The notes under the pieces are model-generated. The model ran no database searches, was not told where the DNA came from, and saw only the letters and a list, made by a program, of their open reading frames with translations. Below, one piece after another: positions 33,648-42,228 of a stretch of 64,000 bases of DNA (its first letter is position 1; every line of letters begins with the position of its first letter). Origin of the DNA: Mesorhizobium sp. B2-7-1 (lineage in GTDB: Bacteria; Pseudomonadota; Alphaproteobacteria; Rhizobiales; Rhizobiaceae); the NCBI RefSeq assembly GCF_006440735.1, contig NZ_VFUA01000005.1, positions 1 to 64,000 on the forward strand, in the 5' to 3' direction. The translations under genes were made by a program, and so were the position numbers.

Positions 33648-34540
33648 CCACGGCTGCGCGGAAGAACTTGGCGGCAAACGACGAGAAGAGGACTAGTACC
33701 ATTCGCAAGCCCCATCTGCGCGGCCGCGGGCCGCATTTCCCGGTGCTCGACACGATCGTGCAGTATGAATTCGAGCCGGGCTATGTCGCCTTCACCATGC
33801 CCTCGCTCAAGCGGCTGCGCGTGCAGGTCGGGCCGATGATCGTCGCCGACACCACCAAGGCGCTGGTGTTCCAGGAGAGCGACCATCTGCCCGTCTACTA
33901 TTTCCCGATGAGCGACGTGCGCGAGGAGTTCCTGCTGCCGAGCAGGACGACGACGGAAGACCCGTTCAAGGGCGTCGCCACGCATTACTCGCTCAACACC
34001 GGCATCACGCTGGTCGAGGACGGCGCCTGGCGCTACCTCGATCCGGTCAAGGGCTGCCCGCCGATCGGCGACTACATCTCCTTCTACTGGCCGAAGATGA
34101 CACACTGGTTTGAAGAGGACGAAGAGATCTTCGTCCATGCCCGCGACCCGTTCCGCCGCGTCGATTGCCTGCCCTCGTCGCGGCGCGTGCAGGTGATCCT
34201 CGACGGCGAGCAGGTGGCCGATTCACGGCGCGGCGTGTTCCTGTTCGAGACGGGGCATCCGGTGCGCCACTATCTGCCGATCTCGGACACGCGGCTCGAT
34301 ATGTTTTCGCCGAGCCGCTACATCTCGCGCTGCCCTTACAAGGGCATGTCCAACTACTACCACGTGACGACGCCGAAGAAGCGGCACGAGAACCTCGTCT
34401 GGTACTATCCCGAGCCGGTGCATGAGGCCGAGCGGATCAAGGGGCTGGTGTGCTTCCATCACGAGCTGGTCGACAAGATCCTGGTCGACGGGGTGGAGAT
34501 CCCGAAAGAAGCGACGGCGGCGTCGGACGGGTATTTCTGA
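33644..34540 (+). CDS. Tandem DUF427-domain protein
   Basis: 298-residue soluble protein with two DUF427 beta-rich modules. Residues ~35-120 contain RLRVQVGPMIVADTTKALV and YYFPMSDVREEFL; ~165-250 contain RRVQVILDGEQVADSRRGVF and HYLPISDTRLDMF, then CPYKGMSNYYHV. The duplicated core (VADS/T...YxP-SDxR) is obvious by eye. No catalytic function is established for DUF427. Translational coupling to a binding protein and proximity to an SDR suggest a part in metabolising the imported ligand. Confidence 0.8.
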   Translation: MTTAARKNLAANDEKRTSTIRKPHLRGRGPHFPVLDTIVQYEFEPGYVAFTMPSLKRLRVQVGPMIVADTTKALVFQESDHLPVYYFPMSDVREEFLLPSRTTTEDPFKGVATHYSLNTGITLVEDGAWRYLDPVKGCPPIGDYISFYWPKMTHWFEEDEEIFVHARDPFRRVDCLPSSRRVQVILDGEQVADSRRGVFLFETGHPVRHYLPISDTRLDMFSPSRYISRCPYKGMSNYYHVTTPKKRHENLVWYYPEPVHEAERIKGLVCFHHELVDKILVDGVEIPKEATAASDGYF

Positions 34541-34631
34541 GCCTCGAAGCGCGCCCTGCCAGCTAGATCGGGACGGCTTGATCGAGGCACAATTCAGCGC
34601 ATACCTTCCCGAAAGTCAGGGAGGGCTAACA

Positions 34632-35396
34632 ATGGACCTTTTCAAGCTGGATGGAGACGTCGCGCTGGTCACCGGCGCCGGCAGCGGCATCGGCCAGGCA
34701 ATCGCGATCGGGCTGGCTGAAGCGGGCGCCGATGTCGCCTGTTTCGGCCATGCGTCCAAGGGCGGGCTTGAAGAGACCGCTCACAGGATCACGGCCCTTG
34801 GCCGCAAGGCGTTGGCGCTGGCCGGTACGGTGACCTCAGAGAGCGACCTCGCAGCGGCGGTCGATCGCGTCGAGGCTGAACTCGGGGCACTGACCGTCGC
34901 CGTCAACAACGCCGGCATCGCCGGCTCGGAAGCGGCTGAGACCATGTCGCTGGAAAAATGGCGCAAGGTGCACGACGTCAATGTCGCCGGCGTGTTCCTG
35001 TCATGCCAGGCCGAAGCGCGCGTCATGCTTCCTCGACGCGCGGGTTCGATCATCAACATCGCCTCGATGTCGGGCACCATCGTCAACCGGGGGCTGACAC
35101 AGGCGCATTACAATTCCTCCAAAGCCGCCGTCATCCACATGTCGAAGAGCCTGGCCATGGAGTGGGCCGACCGCGGCCTGCGCGTCAATGTCGTCAGCCC
35201 GGGCTACACGCTGACGCCAATGAACAAGCGTCCCGAAGTGGCGGAGGAGATAAAAATCTTCAAGCGCGACACGCCGATGGGGCGCATGGCGGCGCCGGAG
35301 GAGATGATCGGGCCGACCGTGTTCCTGGCCAGCCGCGCGTCGAGCTTCGTGACCGGCCTCGACCTGATCGTCGATGGCGGCTACGTGGTCTGGTAA
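34632..35396 (+). CDS. SDR-family NAD(P)-dependent oxidoreductase
   Basis: 254-residue classical short-chain dehydrogenase. It has the cofactor motif TGAGSGIGQAIAIGLAEAG (~residues 13-31), NNAGIAG (~93-99), the catalytic serine in NIASMSGT, and Y-x3-K as HYNSSKAAV. The family C-terminus GLDLIVDGGYVVW is intact. ATG 34632 follows AGGGAGGG. It ends the plus-strand group started by the second binding protein and probably oxidises a hydroxyl of the substrate or a product. Confidence 0.92.
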   Translation: MDLFKLDGDVALVTGAGSGIGQAIAIGLAEAGADVACFGHASKGGLEETAHRITALGRKALALAGTVTSESDLAAAVDRVEAELGALTVAVNNAGIAGSEAAETMSLEKWRKVHDVNVAGVFLSCQAEARVMLPRRAGSIINIASMSGTIVNRGLTQAHYNSSKAAVIHMSKSLAMEWADRGLRVNVVSPGYTLTPMNKRPEVAEEIKIFKRDTPMGRMAAPEEMIGPTVFLASRASSFVTGLDLIVDGGYVVW

Positions 35397-35398
35397 AC

Positions 35399-35432
35399 CA
35401 ATGTGGGATGCCCCGAGAGACACCCCACATTG
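35399..35432. terminator. Hairpin between convergent SDR and tmm genes
   Basis: Nine-bp perfect stem CAATGTGGG / CCCACATTG, 3 bases after the SDR stop and about 35 bases from the tmm stop. There is no T-run on either strand. It is probably a bidirectional transcript end. Confidence 0.5.
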
Positions 35433-35466
35433 CTGATTCAACGAATGCGGGCTGAGGCGTGCCGTC

Positions 35467-36825
35467 CTACTCGGCCGCCACGCCCTTCACCGCCAGATAG
35501 CTTTCCATGGAATCGTCCAGCGCCTGCAGCCAGGGCGTATGATGGACCGGCGCCATGGTTCCCGTCATCAGCGAGCGGTAGGCGTTGTCTCGGAAGGTCA
35601 TGATGTTTTCCATCTTGTGGTGCTCCCACTCCATGAAGGTGTGGTTGACCGCCTCGACGTCGAAGCCCGGATAGTCGGTCTGGTCCATCAATTCCTTGGT
35701 GTAGTCGCCCTGGAACCAGATCATCTGCTCGGCGTCCTCCAGCGTCTCCTCGCGGGCGCGCCACTTGGCGCCGTGCTCGGCCATCGCCTCGGCGGACGGC
35801 AGCTTGATGCGGCCCATGATGACGTCGCGCGCGTACCAAGCCTGCGCATCGAACATGTTGAAGGTGTAGAACTGGTCCTGCATGCCGATGTAGAAAAGCT
35901 TCGGGTTCTTCTCCCAGACGACGCCTTCATAGAGATCGAGCGGCCACATGCGGTTGGCGGTCTTGAGCTTGAGGTCATCGGTGAGGAAAGGGAAAGAATG
36001 CAGATAGCCGGTGCACAGGATGATGGCGTCGACGTCCTTGGTGGTGCCGTCCTTGAAATGCGCCGTCTTGCCGACGACCTTCTGCAGCAGCGGCACTTCC
36101 TTCCAGTTCTCCGGCCATTTGAAGCCCATCGGCTTTGACCGGTAGCTGGAGGTGATCGATTTGGCGCCGTATTTGTAGCATTGCGAGCCGATATCCTCGG
36201 CCGAATAGGAACGCCCGATAATGAGGATGTCCTTGCCCTTGAATTCCATGGCGTCGCGGAAATCATGGCTGTGCAGGATGCGGCCGTTGAAGGTCAGAAA
36301 GCCTTCGAAGAAGGGCACGTTGGGCACCGAGAAATGGCCGGACGCGACGACCACGTTGTCGAACTCTTCCGAGTAGGTCACGTCCTTGGCGCGGTCATGC
36401 GCGGTGACGGTAAATTTCTTCGTCGCGTCGGAGTAGGTCACCATGCGCACCGGGCTGTTGAAGCGCACCCAGTCGCGCAGGCCCGATTTCTCGACGCGGC
36501 CTTTGATGTAGTCCCACAGCACGGCGCGCGGCGGATAGGACGCGATCGGCCGGCCGAAATGCTCCTCGAATGTGTAGTCGGCGAATTCGAGGCATTCCTT
36601 CGGGCCGTTCGACCACAGATAACGGTACATCGAGCCATGCACCGGATCGCCATGCTCGTCGAGACCGGTGCGCCAGGTGTAGTTCCACAGGCCGCCCCAG
36701 TCGCTCTGCTTTTCGAAGCAGACGATTTCCGGGATCTCGGCGCCCTTGTCGGCTGCCGATTTGAAGGCCCTCAGCTGCGCCAGACCGGACGGTCCGGCGC
36801 CGATGACGGCAACACGAGATTTCAT
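35467..36825 (-). CDS. tmm: Trimethylamine monooxygenase (flavin-containing monooxygenase)
   Basis: 452-residue FAD/NADPH enzyme that N-oxygenates trimethylamine to trimethylamine N-oxide. The FAD site is GAGPSG (residues 9-14), the NADPH site lies around [12 protein letters not shown], and the FMO-identifying motif FxGxxxHxxxF reads [11 protein letters not shown]. Long stretches match, from memory, the characterised Methylocella/marine Tmm proteins ([41 protein letters not shown]). ATG 36825 follows AGAGGAGG; upstream codons to 37035 are not family-like. It is divergent from a cupin-XRE regulator. Confidence 0.9.
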   Translation of the reverse strand: MKSRVAVIGAGPSGLAQLRAFKSAADKGAEIPEIVCFEKQSDWGGLWNYTWRTGLDEHGDPVHGSMYRYLWSNGPKECLEFADYTFEEHFGRPIASYPPRAVLWDYIKGRVEKSGLRDWVRFNSPVRMVTYSDATKKFTVTAHDRAKDVTYSEEFDNVVVASGHFSVPNVPFFEGFLTFNGRILHSHDFRDAMEFKGKDILIIGRSYSAEDIGSQCYKYGAKSITSSYRSKPMGFKWPENWKEVPLLQKVVGKTAHFKDGTTKDVDAIILCTGYLHSFPFLTDDLKLKTANRMWPLDLYEGVVWEKNPKLFYIGMQDQFYTFNMFDAQAWYARDVIMGRIKLPSAEAMAEHGAKWRAREETLEDAEQMIWFQGDYTKELMDQTDYPGFDVEAVNHTFMEWEHHKMENIMTFRDNAYRSLMTGTMAPVHHTPWLQALDDSMESYLAVKGVAAE

Positions 36826-36866
36826 TGCGGGCCTCCTCTTTTTTGATTTCCCCAGCGAAACAAATT

Positions 36867-36904
36867 TCACTGACAGTGACAGTAATTGGGTCTTCGGTAC
36901 TGTC
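36867..36904. promoter_or_regulatory. Overlapping palindromes upstream of tmm
   Basis: TCACTGACAGTGA (36867-36879) is a perfect 13-bp palindrome; GACAGTA (36878-36884) and TACTGTC (36898-36904) form a second, wider inverted repeat sharing its bases. They lie 42-80 bases before the tmm start in the shared divergent region, a plausible operator for the XRE-cupin protein. Confidence 0.6.
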
Positions 36905-37084
36905 AACAAACATCTGCGGTAACGGCGTTTGCGTGAAACGGTTTTTCCGCGCAAAGGCGGAGTGGTCGCGTTGAAGCAGGTGCGCCTTGCGACATACAGT
37001 GGCTTGCCGTCGCAGTTGCGCTCTTGCATCGCCACCGACTATGTTCACCTTGAGTGAAATAAATCCGCGAGAGTCGGGGGCGAC

Positions 37085-37807
37085 ATGGCGAACAAGAATT
37101 CCAGCACCAGGTCCACCGATGCGGCAGTGAAGGGCAAGGTGCCGCCGAAGCGCGTTTCGGCCGACGGACGCACGATCCGCACGCCGCTGATGCAGAACCC
37201 GCACGCCATCCGCGACACGCGCGAAAAGGTGCTTGAAGTGGCGATCGGCCATGAGGTTCGCGCCTTCCGCAAGAAGCTCGGCATTACCGTCGCCGATCTC
37301 GCCGCGGCAACCGACATTTCGCTCGGTATGCTGTCGAAGATCGAGAACGGCATCACCTCGCCGTCGCTCACGACATTGCAGGCGCTGTCGCGGGCGTTGG
37401 GCGTTCCGGTGACCGCCTTCTTCCGCCGTTTCGAGGAAGAGCACAGCGCTGTCTTCGTCAAGGCCGGCCAGGGCGTCGATGTCGAGCGGCGCGGCACGCG
37501 CGCCGGCCACCAGTACAATCTGCTGGGCCATATCGGCGCCAACACCAGCGGCGTGGTCGTCGAACCCTATCTCATCACGCTGACCGAGAATTCGGACGTG
37601 TTCCCGACCTTCCAGCACGCGGGCATGGAGTTCCTCTACATGCTCGAGGGCGAGGTCGTTTACCGGCACGGCAACAACCTCTATCCGATGAAGCCGGGCG
37701 ACAGCCTGTTCTTCGACGCCGACGCGCCGCACGGACCGGAAGAGCTGACCCAGCTGCCGATGCGGTATCTGTCGATCATCTGCTATCCGCAGAACAGCGC
37801 CGGGTGA
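37085..37807 (+). CDS. XRE-family regulator with C-terminal cupin domain
   Basis: 240-residue regulator. A basic N-terminal tail is followed by an HTH_3 domain at ~55-110 (FRKKLGITVADLAAATDISL, MLSKIENGITSPSLTTLQAL) and a cupin ligand barrel at ~165-235 (EFLYMLEGEVVYRHGN, LFFDADAPHGPEEL). Such proteins sense small metabolites in the cupin pocket. It starts with ATG 37085 and is divergent from tmm, so control of tmm and itself is inferred. A palindromic repeat follows its stop. Confidence 0.9.
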   Translation: MANKNSSTRSTDAAVKGKVPPKRVSADGRTIRTPLMQNPHAIRDTREKVLEVAIGHEVRAFRKKLGITVADLAAATDISLGMLSKIENGITSPSLTTLQALSRALGVPVTAFFRRFEEEHSAVFVKAGQGVDVERRGTRAGHQYNLLGHIGANTSGVVVEPYLITLTENSDVFPTFQHAGMEFLYMLEGEVVYRHGNNLYPMKPGDSLFFDADAPHGPEELTQLPMRYLSIICYPQNSAG

Positions 37808-37815
37808 GACGCTCT

Positions 37816-37948
37816 GGTTCCTCGCCCCACGATTAGTGGGGAGAGGTGGCTCGGCGAAGCCGAGACGGAGAGGGGAGCGCCCTACGAAGGCCCCCTCTCC
37901 GTCCGCTTCGCGGACATCTCTCCCCGCCCTTGGCGGGGGCGAGGAACC
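37816..37948. repeat. 133-bp palindromic intergenic element
   Basis: Ends are inverted copies (GGTTCCTCGCCCC / GGGGCGAGGAACC), with inner palindromes CCCCAC/GTGGGG, CTCGGC/GCCGAG and GGAGAGGGG/CCCCTCTCC. It begins 9 bases after the XRE stop and ends before the convergent TetR gene. It is of a different sequence type from the element at 10998 but in the same kind of place. Confidence 0.75.
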
Positions 37949-37977
37949 CAAGCCTTGCGACGCTGCGGAAATCGTTC

Positions 37978-38619
37978 CTACCCGCCCACCAGCTCCCTCA
38001 GCGCCATAGCCTTATAGGCTGCGACCAGCCTGTCGCCCTCTTCGCGATCGACGGAGATTGCCAGCCGCACGGCGGCCTCGCCCATCTGCCACACCAGGAA
38101 GGCCGTCGTTTCCAGCTGGACCGGATCGGCATCGGGCCGCAGCCGCTTCAGCACCGCGACCAGGAATTCGGCATTGGCGCGGCTGTCGGCCAACTCGAGC
38201 GCGCGCAGCGCCTTGTCGGCCTGCGTGCCGGACCAGACGTCGCGTATCACCGGCTCGGCCAGAAACAGCTGGTAATAGATGTCCACCAGCTCTGAAAACG
38301 CGCTCTTGAAGCCCTCGGCGTCGCCGACGTCCTTCAGCGCCGCCGAGATGCAGGCCTGGCTTTCGGCCGTGTAGCGCTCGGCCAGCGCCCAGACGATCGC
38401 CCGCTTGTCCGGAAAGAACTGGTAGAGCGAGCCGATCGACACCCCAGCCCTTTCCGCCACCTCGCCCATGCGCATCGCATCGCTGCCTTGCTCGGCGATC
38501 AGCGCCGAGGCGGCCGCAAGCATGCGCTCGACCCGCTCGCGGCTGCGCTGCTGGCTCGGCGACCGGCGCGGCGAAGCGATGGCGGCCTGGTCCGGCTTGG
38601 CCGAGACTTTTTCATCCAT
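37978..38619 (-). CDS. TetR-family regulator
   Basis: 213-residue TetR protein: HTH at ~30-75 (RMGEVAERAGVSIGSLYQFF, PDKRAIVWAL) followed by a TetR_C-type ligand domain. It is divergent from the NmrA-type oxidoreductase gene with 84 bases between the starts, so it probably represses that gene and the DUF1772 gene behind it. Its inducer cannot be read from sequence. Confidence 0.9.
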   Translation of the reverse strand: MDEKVSAKPDQAAIASPRRSPSQQRSRERVERMLAAASALIAEQGSDAMRMGEVAERAGVSIGSLYQFFPDKRAIVWALAERYTAESQACISAALKDVGDAEGFKSAFSELVDIYYQLFLAEPVIRDVWSGTQADKALRALELADSRANAEFLVAVLKRLRPDADPVQLETTAFLVWQMGEAAVRLAISVDREEGDRLVAAYKAMALRELVGG

Positions 38620-38703
38620 GGTTCTCTCCGGGCGATTTCCGAAAACTGGCTTGACTTACAAAATACGAGGGTTTATCACGTTTTGCAAATGTGAGGAACA
38701 CTC

Positions 38704-39561
38704 ATGTTTTCAAACGAGGAAATCGAGACGACTGACACGACACAAAAACCGATTTTGATCCTGGGCGGCACCGGCAAGACCGGGCGCCGGCTGGCCGAGC
38801 GGCTGACTGCAAAGGGCATTCCCGTGCGGATCGGCTCGCGCAGCGGCACGCCGTCCTTCGACTGGCAGGATAGGGAAAGTTGGGACGCGGCACTCAAGGG
38901 CGTCGGCGCCGTCTACATCAGCTACTATCCCGACATCGCCGTGCCGGGCGCCGCCGAAACCGTCGAGGCGCTGGCCCGGCTTGCGGTGAAACGCGGCATC
39001 AGGCGGCTGGTGCTGCTTTCCGGCCGTGGCGAGACCGAAGCGCAGCGCGCCGAGGAGATGGTCAAGGCCTCGGGCGCCGACTGGACGATCCTGCGCTGCT
39101 CCTGGTTCTCACAGAATTTCAGCGAAGGTTTTCTCGTCGAAAACATCATCGAAGGCGAAGTCGCCTTGCCGGTCGGCGCCGTCGGCGAGCCTTTCGTCGA
39201 TACCGACGACATCGCCGATGTCGCCGAAGCCGTGCTGACGCGGCCCGGCCATGTCGGCCAGCTCTATGAGCTCACCGGCCCGAGGTTGCTGAGCTTTACC
39301 GAAGCCGTCGCCGAGATCGCCAAGGCCACCGGCCGCGACATCCGGTTCCGCCGGATATCGCATGCCGAATTCACGTCAGCCGTGGCTTCCCACAACTTGC
39401 CGCCGGAGTTTGCCTGGCTGCTCGACGAGCTCTTCACCGAAGTGCTCGACGGCCGCAACGAGACGCTGACCGACGGCGTGCAGCGCGCGCTCGGCCGCCG
39501 GCCGAAGGACTTTTCCACCTATGCAACCGAAACCGCCGCCACCGGCATCTGGAGTAACTGA
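38704..39561 (+). CDS. NmrA-like NAD(P)-binding protein
   Basis: 285-residue atypical SDR of the NmrA/TMR type. The Rossmann motif is LGGTGKTGRRLAERL (~residues 18-32), with further family text VKRGIRRLVLLSGRGETEAQ and ADWTILRCSWFSQNFSEGF. It lacks the classical YxxxK pair in its usual place, so it may be a quinone/NADPH-dependent reductase or a redox sensor. ATG 38704 follows GAGGAACACTC. It is one base from the DUF1772 gene; both are probably under the divergent TetR. Confidence 0.85.
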   Translation: MFSNEEIETTDTTQKPILILGGTGKTGRRLAERLTAKGIPVRIGSRSGTPSFDWQDRESWDAALKGVGAVYISYYPDIAVPGAAETVEALARLAVKRGIRRLVLLSGRGETEAQRAEEMVKASGADWTILRCSWFSQNFSEGFLVENIIEGEVALPVGAVGEPFVDTDDIADVAEAVLTRPGHVGQLYELTGPRLLSFTEAVAEIAKATGRDIRFRRISHAEFTSAVASHNLPPEFAWLLDELFTEVLDGRNETLTDGVQRALGRRPKDFSTYATETAATGIWSN

Positions 39562-39562
39562 G

Positions 39563-40039
39563 ATGATGAAACTTGTTCCCACCCTCACCTTCATCGCCGC
39601 GATCGGTTCCGGCGTCGTCGGCGGCGTGTTCTTCGCCTTTTCCAATTTCGTCATGGCCGCACTTGCCCGGCTGCCCGTCCCAAGCGGCATCGCGGCGATG
39701 AATTCGATCAACATCACGGTGATCACCCCGACCTTCATGACGGCGCTGTTCGGCACCGGCCTTATCTGCCTGGTGCTCATTGCCGCCGTTTTCCTTGGCT
39801 GGAGCCAGTCGGGCTCGTACTGGCTGCTTGCCGGCGCGGTGATCTATTTCGTCGGCAATCCGCTCGTGACCATGGTCTTCAACGTGCCGCTCAACGACGC
39901 TTTGGCCGCCGTCGACCCGGCCAGCGCCAACGGCGCCGCCGTGTGGGCGAACCATCTGAGCGAATGGGTGATGTGGAACCACGTCCGCACCATCACGGCC
40001 ATCGTGTCGATGGCCTGCTTCATCATGGCGCTGATCTGA
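39563..40039 (+). CDS. DUF1772 (anthrone-oxygenase-like) membrane protein
   Basis: 158-residue protein with four predicted membrane helices, at ~5-30, 55-75, 80-105 and 135-155. It has the DUF1772 pattern (FFAFSNFVMAALARLP, NVPLNDALA, WNHVRTITAIVS). The family includes fungal anthrone oxygenases; the bacterial role is unsettled. It is the partner of the NmrA-like gene, starting one base after its stop. Confidence 0.85.
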   Translation: MMKLVPTLTFIAAIGSGVVGGVFFAFSNFVMAALARLPVPSGIAAMNSINITVITPTFMTALFGTGLICLVLIAAVFLGWSQSGSYWLLAGAVIYFVGNPLVTMVFNVPLNDALAAVDPASANGAAVWANHLSEWVMWNHVRTITAIVSMACFIMALI

Positions 40040-40073
40040 GGACGGGCAGCCCGCGAGTGCGAAAGACTCCGCC

Positions 40074-40385
40074 TCAGGCGGGGTCTTTCGATTTATGGCC
40101 TTTGCGGTCGGAGTGGCCAAGATCCCGATCCGGATCGATGACATCGCGGACCAGTTGCTTGAGCTTCGCCGCATCCGGAAAACCGCCATCGCGCTTGCGG
40201 TCCCAGATGAGTTGGTCGTTGCAGGAAATGGTGAAGATGCCGCCGGTCCCCGGCACCAGCGTCACCTCGCCGAGATCGGTGCCGAAGGTGGACAACAGTT
40301 CCTGTGCCATCCAGCCGGCCCGCAGCAGCCACTGGCACTGCGTGCAGTAGGTGATGCGGATGACGGGAAGCGGCTGCGAACTCAT
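40074..40385 (-). CDS. SelT/SelW/SelH-family (Rdx) selenoprotein-like thioredoxin-fold protein
   Basis: 103-residue Rdx family protein. The redox motif is YCTQCQW (CxxC at ~14-17, no selenocysteine), followed by AGWMAQELL and the family segment GTGGIFTISCNDQLIWDRKR, GGFPDAAKLKQLVRD. It is thought to be a small thiol oxidoreductase. It starts at ATG 40385, 19 bases after the YebC gene on the same strand, so it may be co-transcribed with it. Confidence 0.85.
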   Translation of the reverse strand: MSSQPLPVIRITYCTQCQWLLRAGWMAQELLSTFGTDLGEVTLVPGTGGIFTISCNDQLIWDRKRDGGFPDAAKLKQLVRDVIDPDRDLGHSDRKGHKSKDPA

Positions 40386-40404
40386 CTAGGAACCGGGCAG
40401 CCGA

Positions 40405-41154
40405 TCACGCCGCGCTGAGCTTGGCCATGGTTTCGTCGTCGACCTCGAAATTGGCGTAGACGCTCTGCACATCGTCGTCATCTTCGAGCGTGGCCACCAG
40501 CTTCATCAGCGACTGCGCCCGCTCTTCGTCGACCGGGACGTTGTTCTGCGGCTGCCAGATCGGCTTGACCGACTCCGCCTCGCCGAGCGCTGCTTCCAGC
40601 GACTTCGACACTTCGCCGAGATTTTCGAAGCCGCAATAGATGGTGTGGCCTTCCTCGTCGGACTCGACGTCGTCGGCGCCGGCTTCGATCGCGGCTTCCA
40701 TGACCTTGTCGGCGCTGCCGGCGGAAGCCGGATAATAGATTTCGCCGACGCGGTTCCACATGAAGGACACCGAGCCGGTTTCGCCGAGCGCCCCGCCGGC
40801 CTTGGTGAAGGCGGCGCGCACATTGGAGGCCGAGCGGTTGCGGTTGTCGGTCAGCGCCTCGACGATCAGCGCCACGCCACCCGGACCGTAGCCCTCATAG
40901 CGCACCGCTTCGTAGTTCTCGGCATCACCCATCGACGCCTTGTTGATGGCGCGCTGGATGTTGTCCTTGGGCATCGACACCGCCTTGGCGTTCTGCACCG
41001 CGAGGCGCAGGCGCGGGTTCATCGATACATCGGGCGTCCCGCTTTTGGCGGCGACGGTGATTTCGCGCGCCAGCTTGGAAAACATTTTCGACCGCACCGC
41101 GTCCTGGCGGCCCTTGCGGTGCATGATGTTCTTAAACTGCGAATGGCCAGCCAT
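40405..41154 (-). CDS. yebC: YebC/PmpR-family transcription or translation factor (TACO1 homologue)
   Basis: 249-residue protein, opening [18 protein letters not shown], with the conserved blocks [40 protein letters not shown] and GSVSFMWNR. The family has been described as a DNA-binding regulator and as a ribosome-associated factor for polyproline translation. In rhizobia it sits downstream of the 5-FCL/YmdB genes on the same strand, as here. Confidence 0.95.
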   Translation of the reverse strand: MAGHSQFKNIMHRKGRQDAVRSKMFSKLAREITVAAKSGTPDVSMNPRLRLAVQNAKAVSMPKDNIQRAINKASMGDAENYEAVRYEGYGPGGVALIVEALTDNRNRSASNVRAAFTKAGGALGETGSVSFMWNRVGEIYYPASAGSADKVMEAAIEAGADDVESDEEGHTIYCGFENLGEVSKSLEAALGEAESVKPIWQPQNNVPVDEERAQSLMKLVATLEDDDDVQSVYANFEVDDETMAKLSAA

Positions 41155-41354
41155 GGCACCCCTGTCGTGTTCGGCTAGAGCGTCGCGGAGCGAAATGAGA
41201 CCATTTCACCATCCGCGACTGCTCGAATTCAATTTAGAACGCTCCAGGCATGCCTGCGAAGACGCGCGGCGCTCTTTGTCGGAATGGCCGGCTTATAAAT
41301 AAATCGGCTCAATTCGTCCAGACGCGCCGTCACTTCGGCGTTGAGCCGGCCCGT

Positions 41355-41678
41355 TCATCCCTCCAGATCGGATTTCAGCCGGTCGAGAATGCTGATCGCA
41401 TGGCCGGCATATTGGCTGATCCAGCGATCGTGGATCTGCCTGATCGGCAAGGCATTGAGATGGTTCCAGCGCTCGCGCCCCTCGCGCTTCGCCACCACCA
41501 GGTCGGCTTCCTCCAGCACCTTGAGGTGCATCATCACCGTGCAGCGGTCTATGTCCGAAAAAGCCTCGCACAGCATGCCGGTGGTCTGCGGCTGATCCTT
41601 CAGGCGATCCAGCAACTCGCGCCGGCGCGGATGCGCCAAGGCCTTGAAAACATGATCATCCGTGGTTTGGCTTGACAT
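41355..41678 (-). CDS. ArsR-family winged-helix regulator
   Basis: 107-residue HTH_20-type regulator: DDHVFKALAHPRRRELLDRL (residues 7-26), recognition region TTGMLCEAFSDIDRCTVMMH. There is no metal-binding cysteine pair, so it probably senses something other than metal. It is divergent from the SRPBCC gene with 51 bases between starts; a palindrome overlaps its own start codon. Confidence 0.9.
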   Translation of the reverse strand: MSSQTTDDHVFKALAHPRRRELLDRLKDQPQTTGMLCEAFSDIDRCTVMMHLKVLEEADLVVAKREGRERWNHLNALPIRQIHDRWISQYAGHAISILDRLKSDLEG

Positions 41679-41696
41679 GTTATGTTTCTATAACAT
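41677..41696. promoter_or_regulatory. ArsR operator candidate ATGTTAT-N6-ATAACAT
   Basis: Perfect 7-bp inverted repeat with six-base spacer. It overlaps the ArsR start codon and begins at the end of a TTGACA (41672-41677) usable as -35 for the plus-strand SRPBCC operon. Binding there would block both directions. Confidence 0.7.
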
Positions 41697-41729
41697 ATCG
41701 TTTGGGCAAGCAAGGAAGGAGCTGTGGAT

Positions 41730-42212
41730 ATGTCCCTTGGATTCAGTATCTCCGGGCGCATCGGCAAACCGGTCGCCGAGGTCTTCGACGCCGTCGTCAA
41801 CCCGACGAAGCTCAGCGGTTATTTCACCACCATTGGCGGCGCCTCGGCTCCCCTTGTCGCCGGCACCACGGTCACCTGGTGGAAGATGGTGCCGGTGGAG
41901 GTCGACGAAGTGACGAAGGACAAGCGCATCGTGCTGCGCTGGGACGCCACCGACGCCGGCGGCAAACCCACCTACAAGACCCGCATCGAGATGAATTTCG
42001 AGCCGCTTGAGGACGGGGGCACCTTCGTCACCATTGCCGAGCAAGGCTGGCACGAAGGCGAGGTCGGCCTGAAGAAATCCTACCTCAATTGCGAAGGCTG
42101 GTCGCAGATGCTCGCCTGCATGAAGGCCTATCTCGAATACGGCATCAATCTGCGCGACGGCTATTACCGCAGCGAGCTGAAGGGCGAGCCGGCCAACGAA
42201 ACCAATATCTGA
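41730..42212 (+). CDS. SRPBCC (AHSA1-like) domain protein
   Basis: 160-residue protein of the START/Bet v1 fold (Activator of Hsp90 ATPase-like): FSISGRIGKPVAEVFDAVVN, YFTTIGGAS, TKDKRIVLRWD, late helix CEGWSQMLACMKAYLEYG. ATG 41730 follows GGAAGGAG. It is first in an ArsR-controlled group with two VOC proteins and another SRPBCC gene. The ligand is unknown. Confidence 0.88.
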   Translation: MSLGFSISGRIGKPVAEVFDAVVNPTKLSGYFTTIGGASAPLVAGTTVTWWKMVPVEVDEVTKDKRIVLRWDATDAGGKPTYKTRIEMNFEPLEDGGTFVTIAEQGWHEGEVGLKKSYLNCEGWSQMLACMKAYLEYGINLRDGYYRSELKGEPANETNI

Positions 42213-42228
42213 ACAACGGAGGTTGCCG

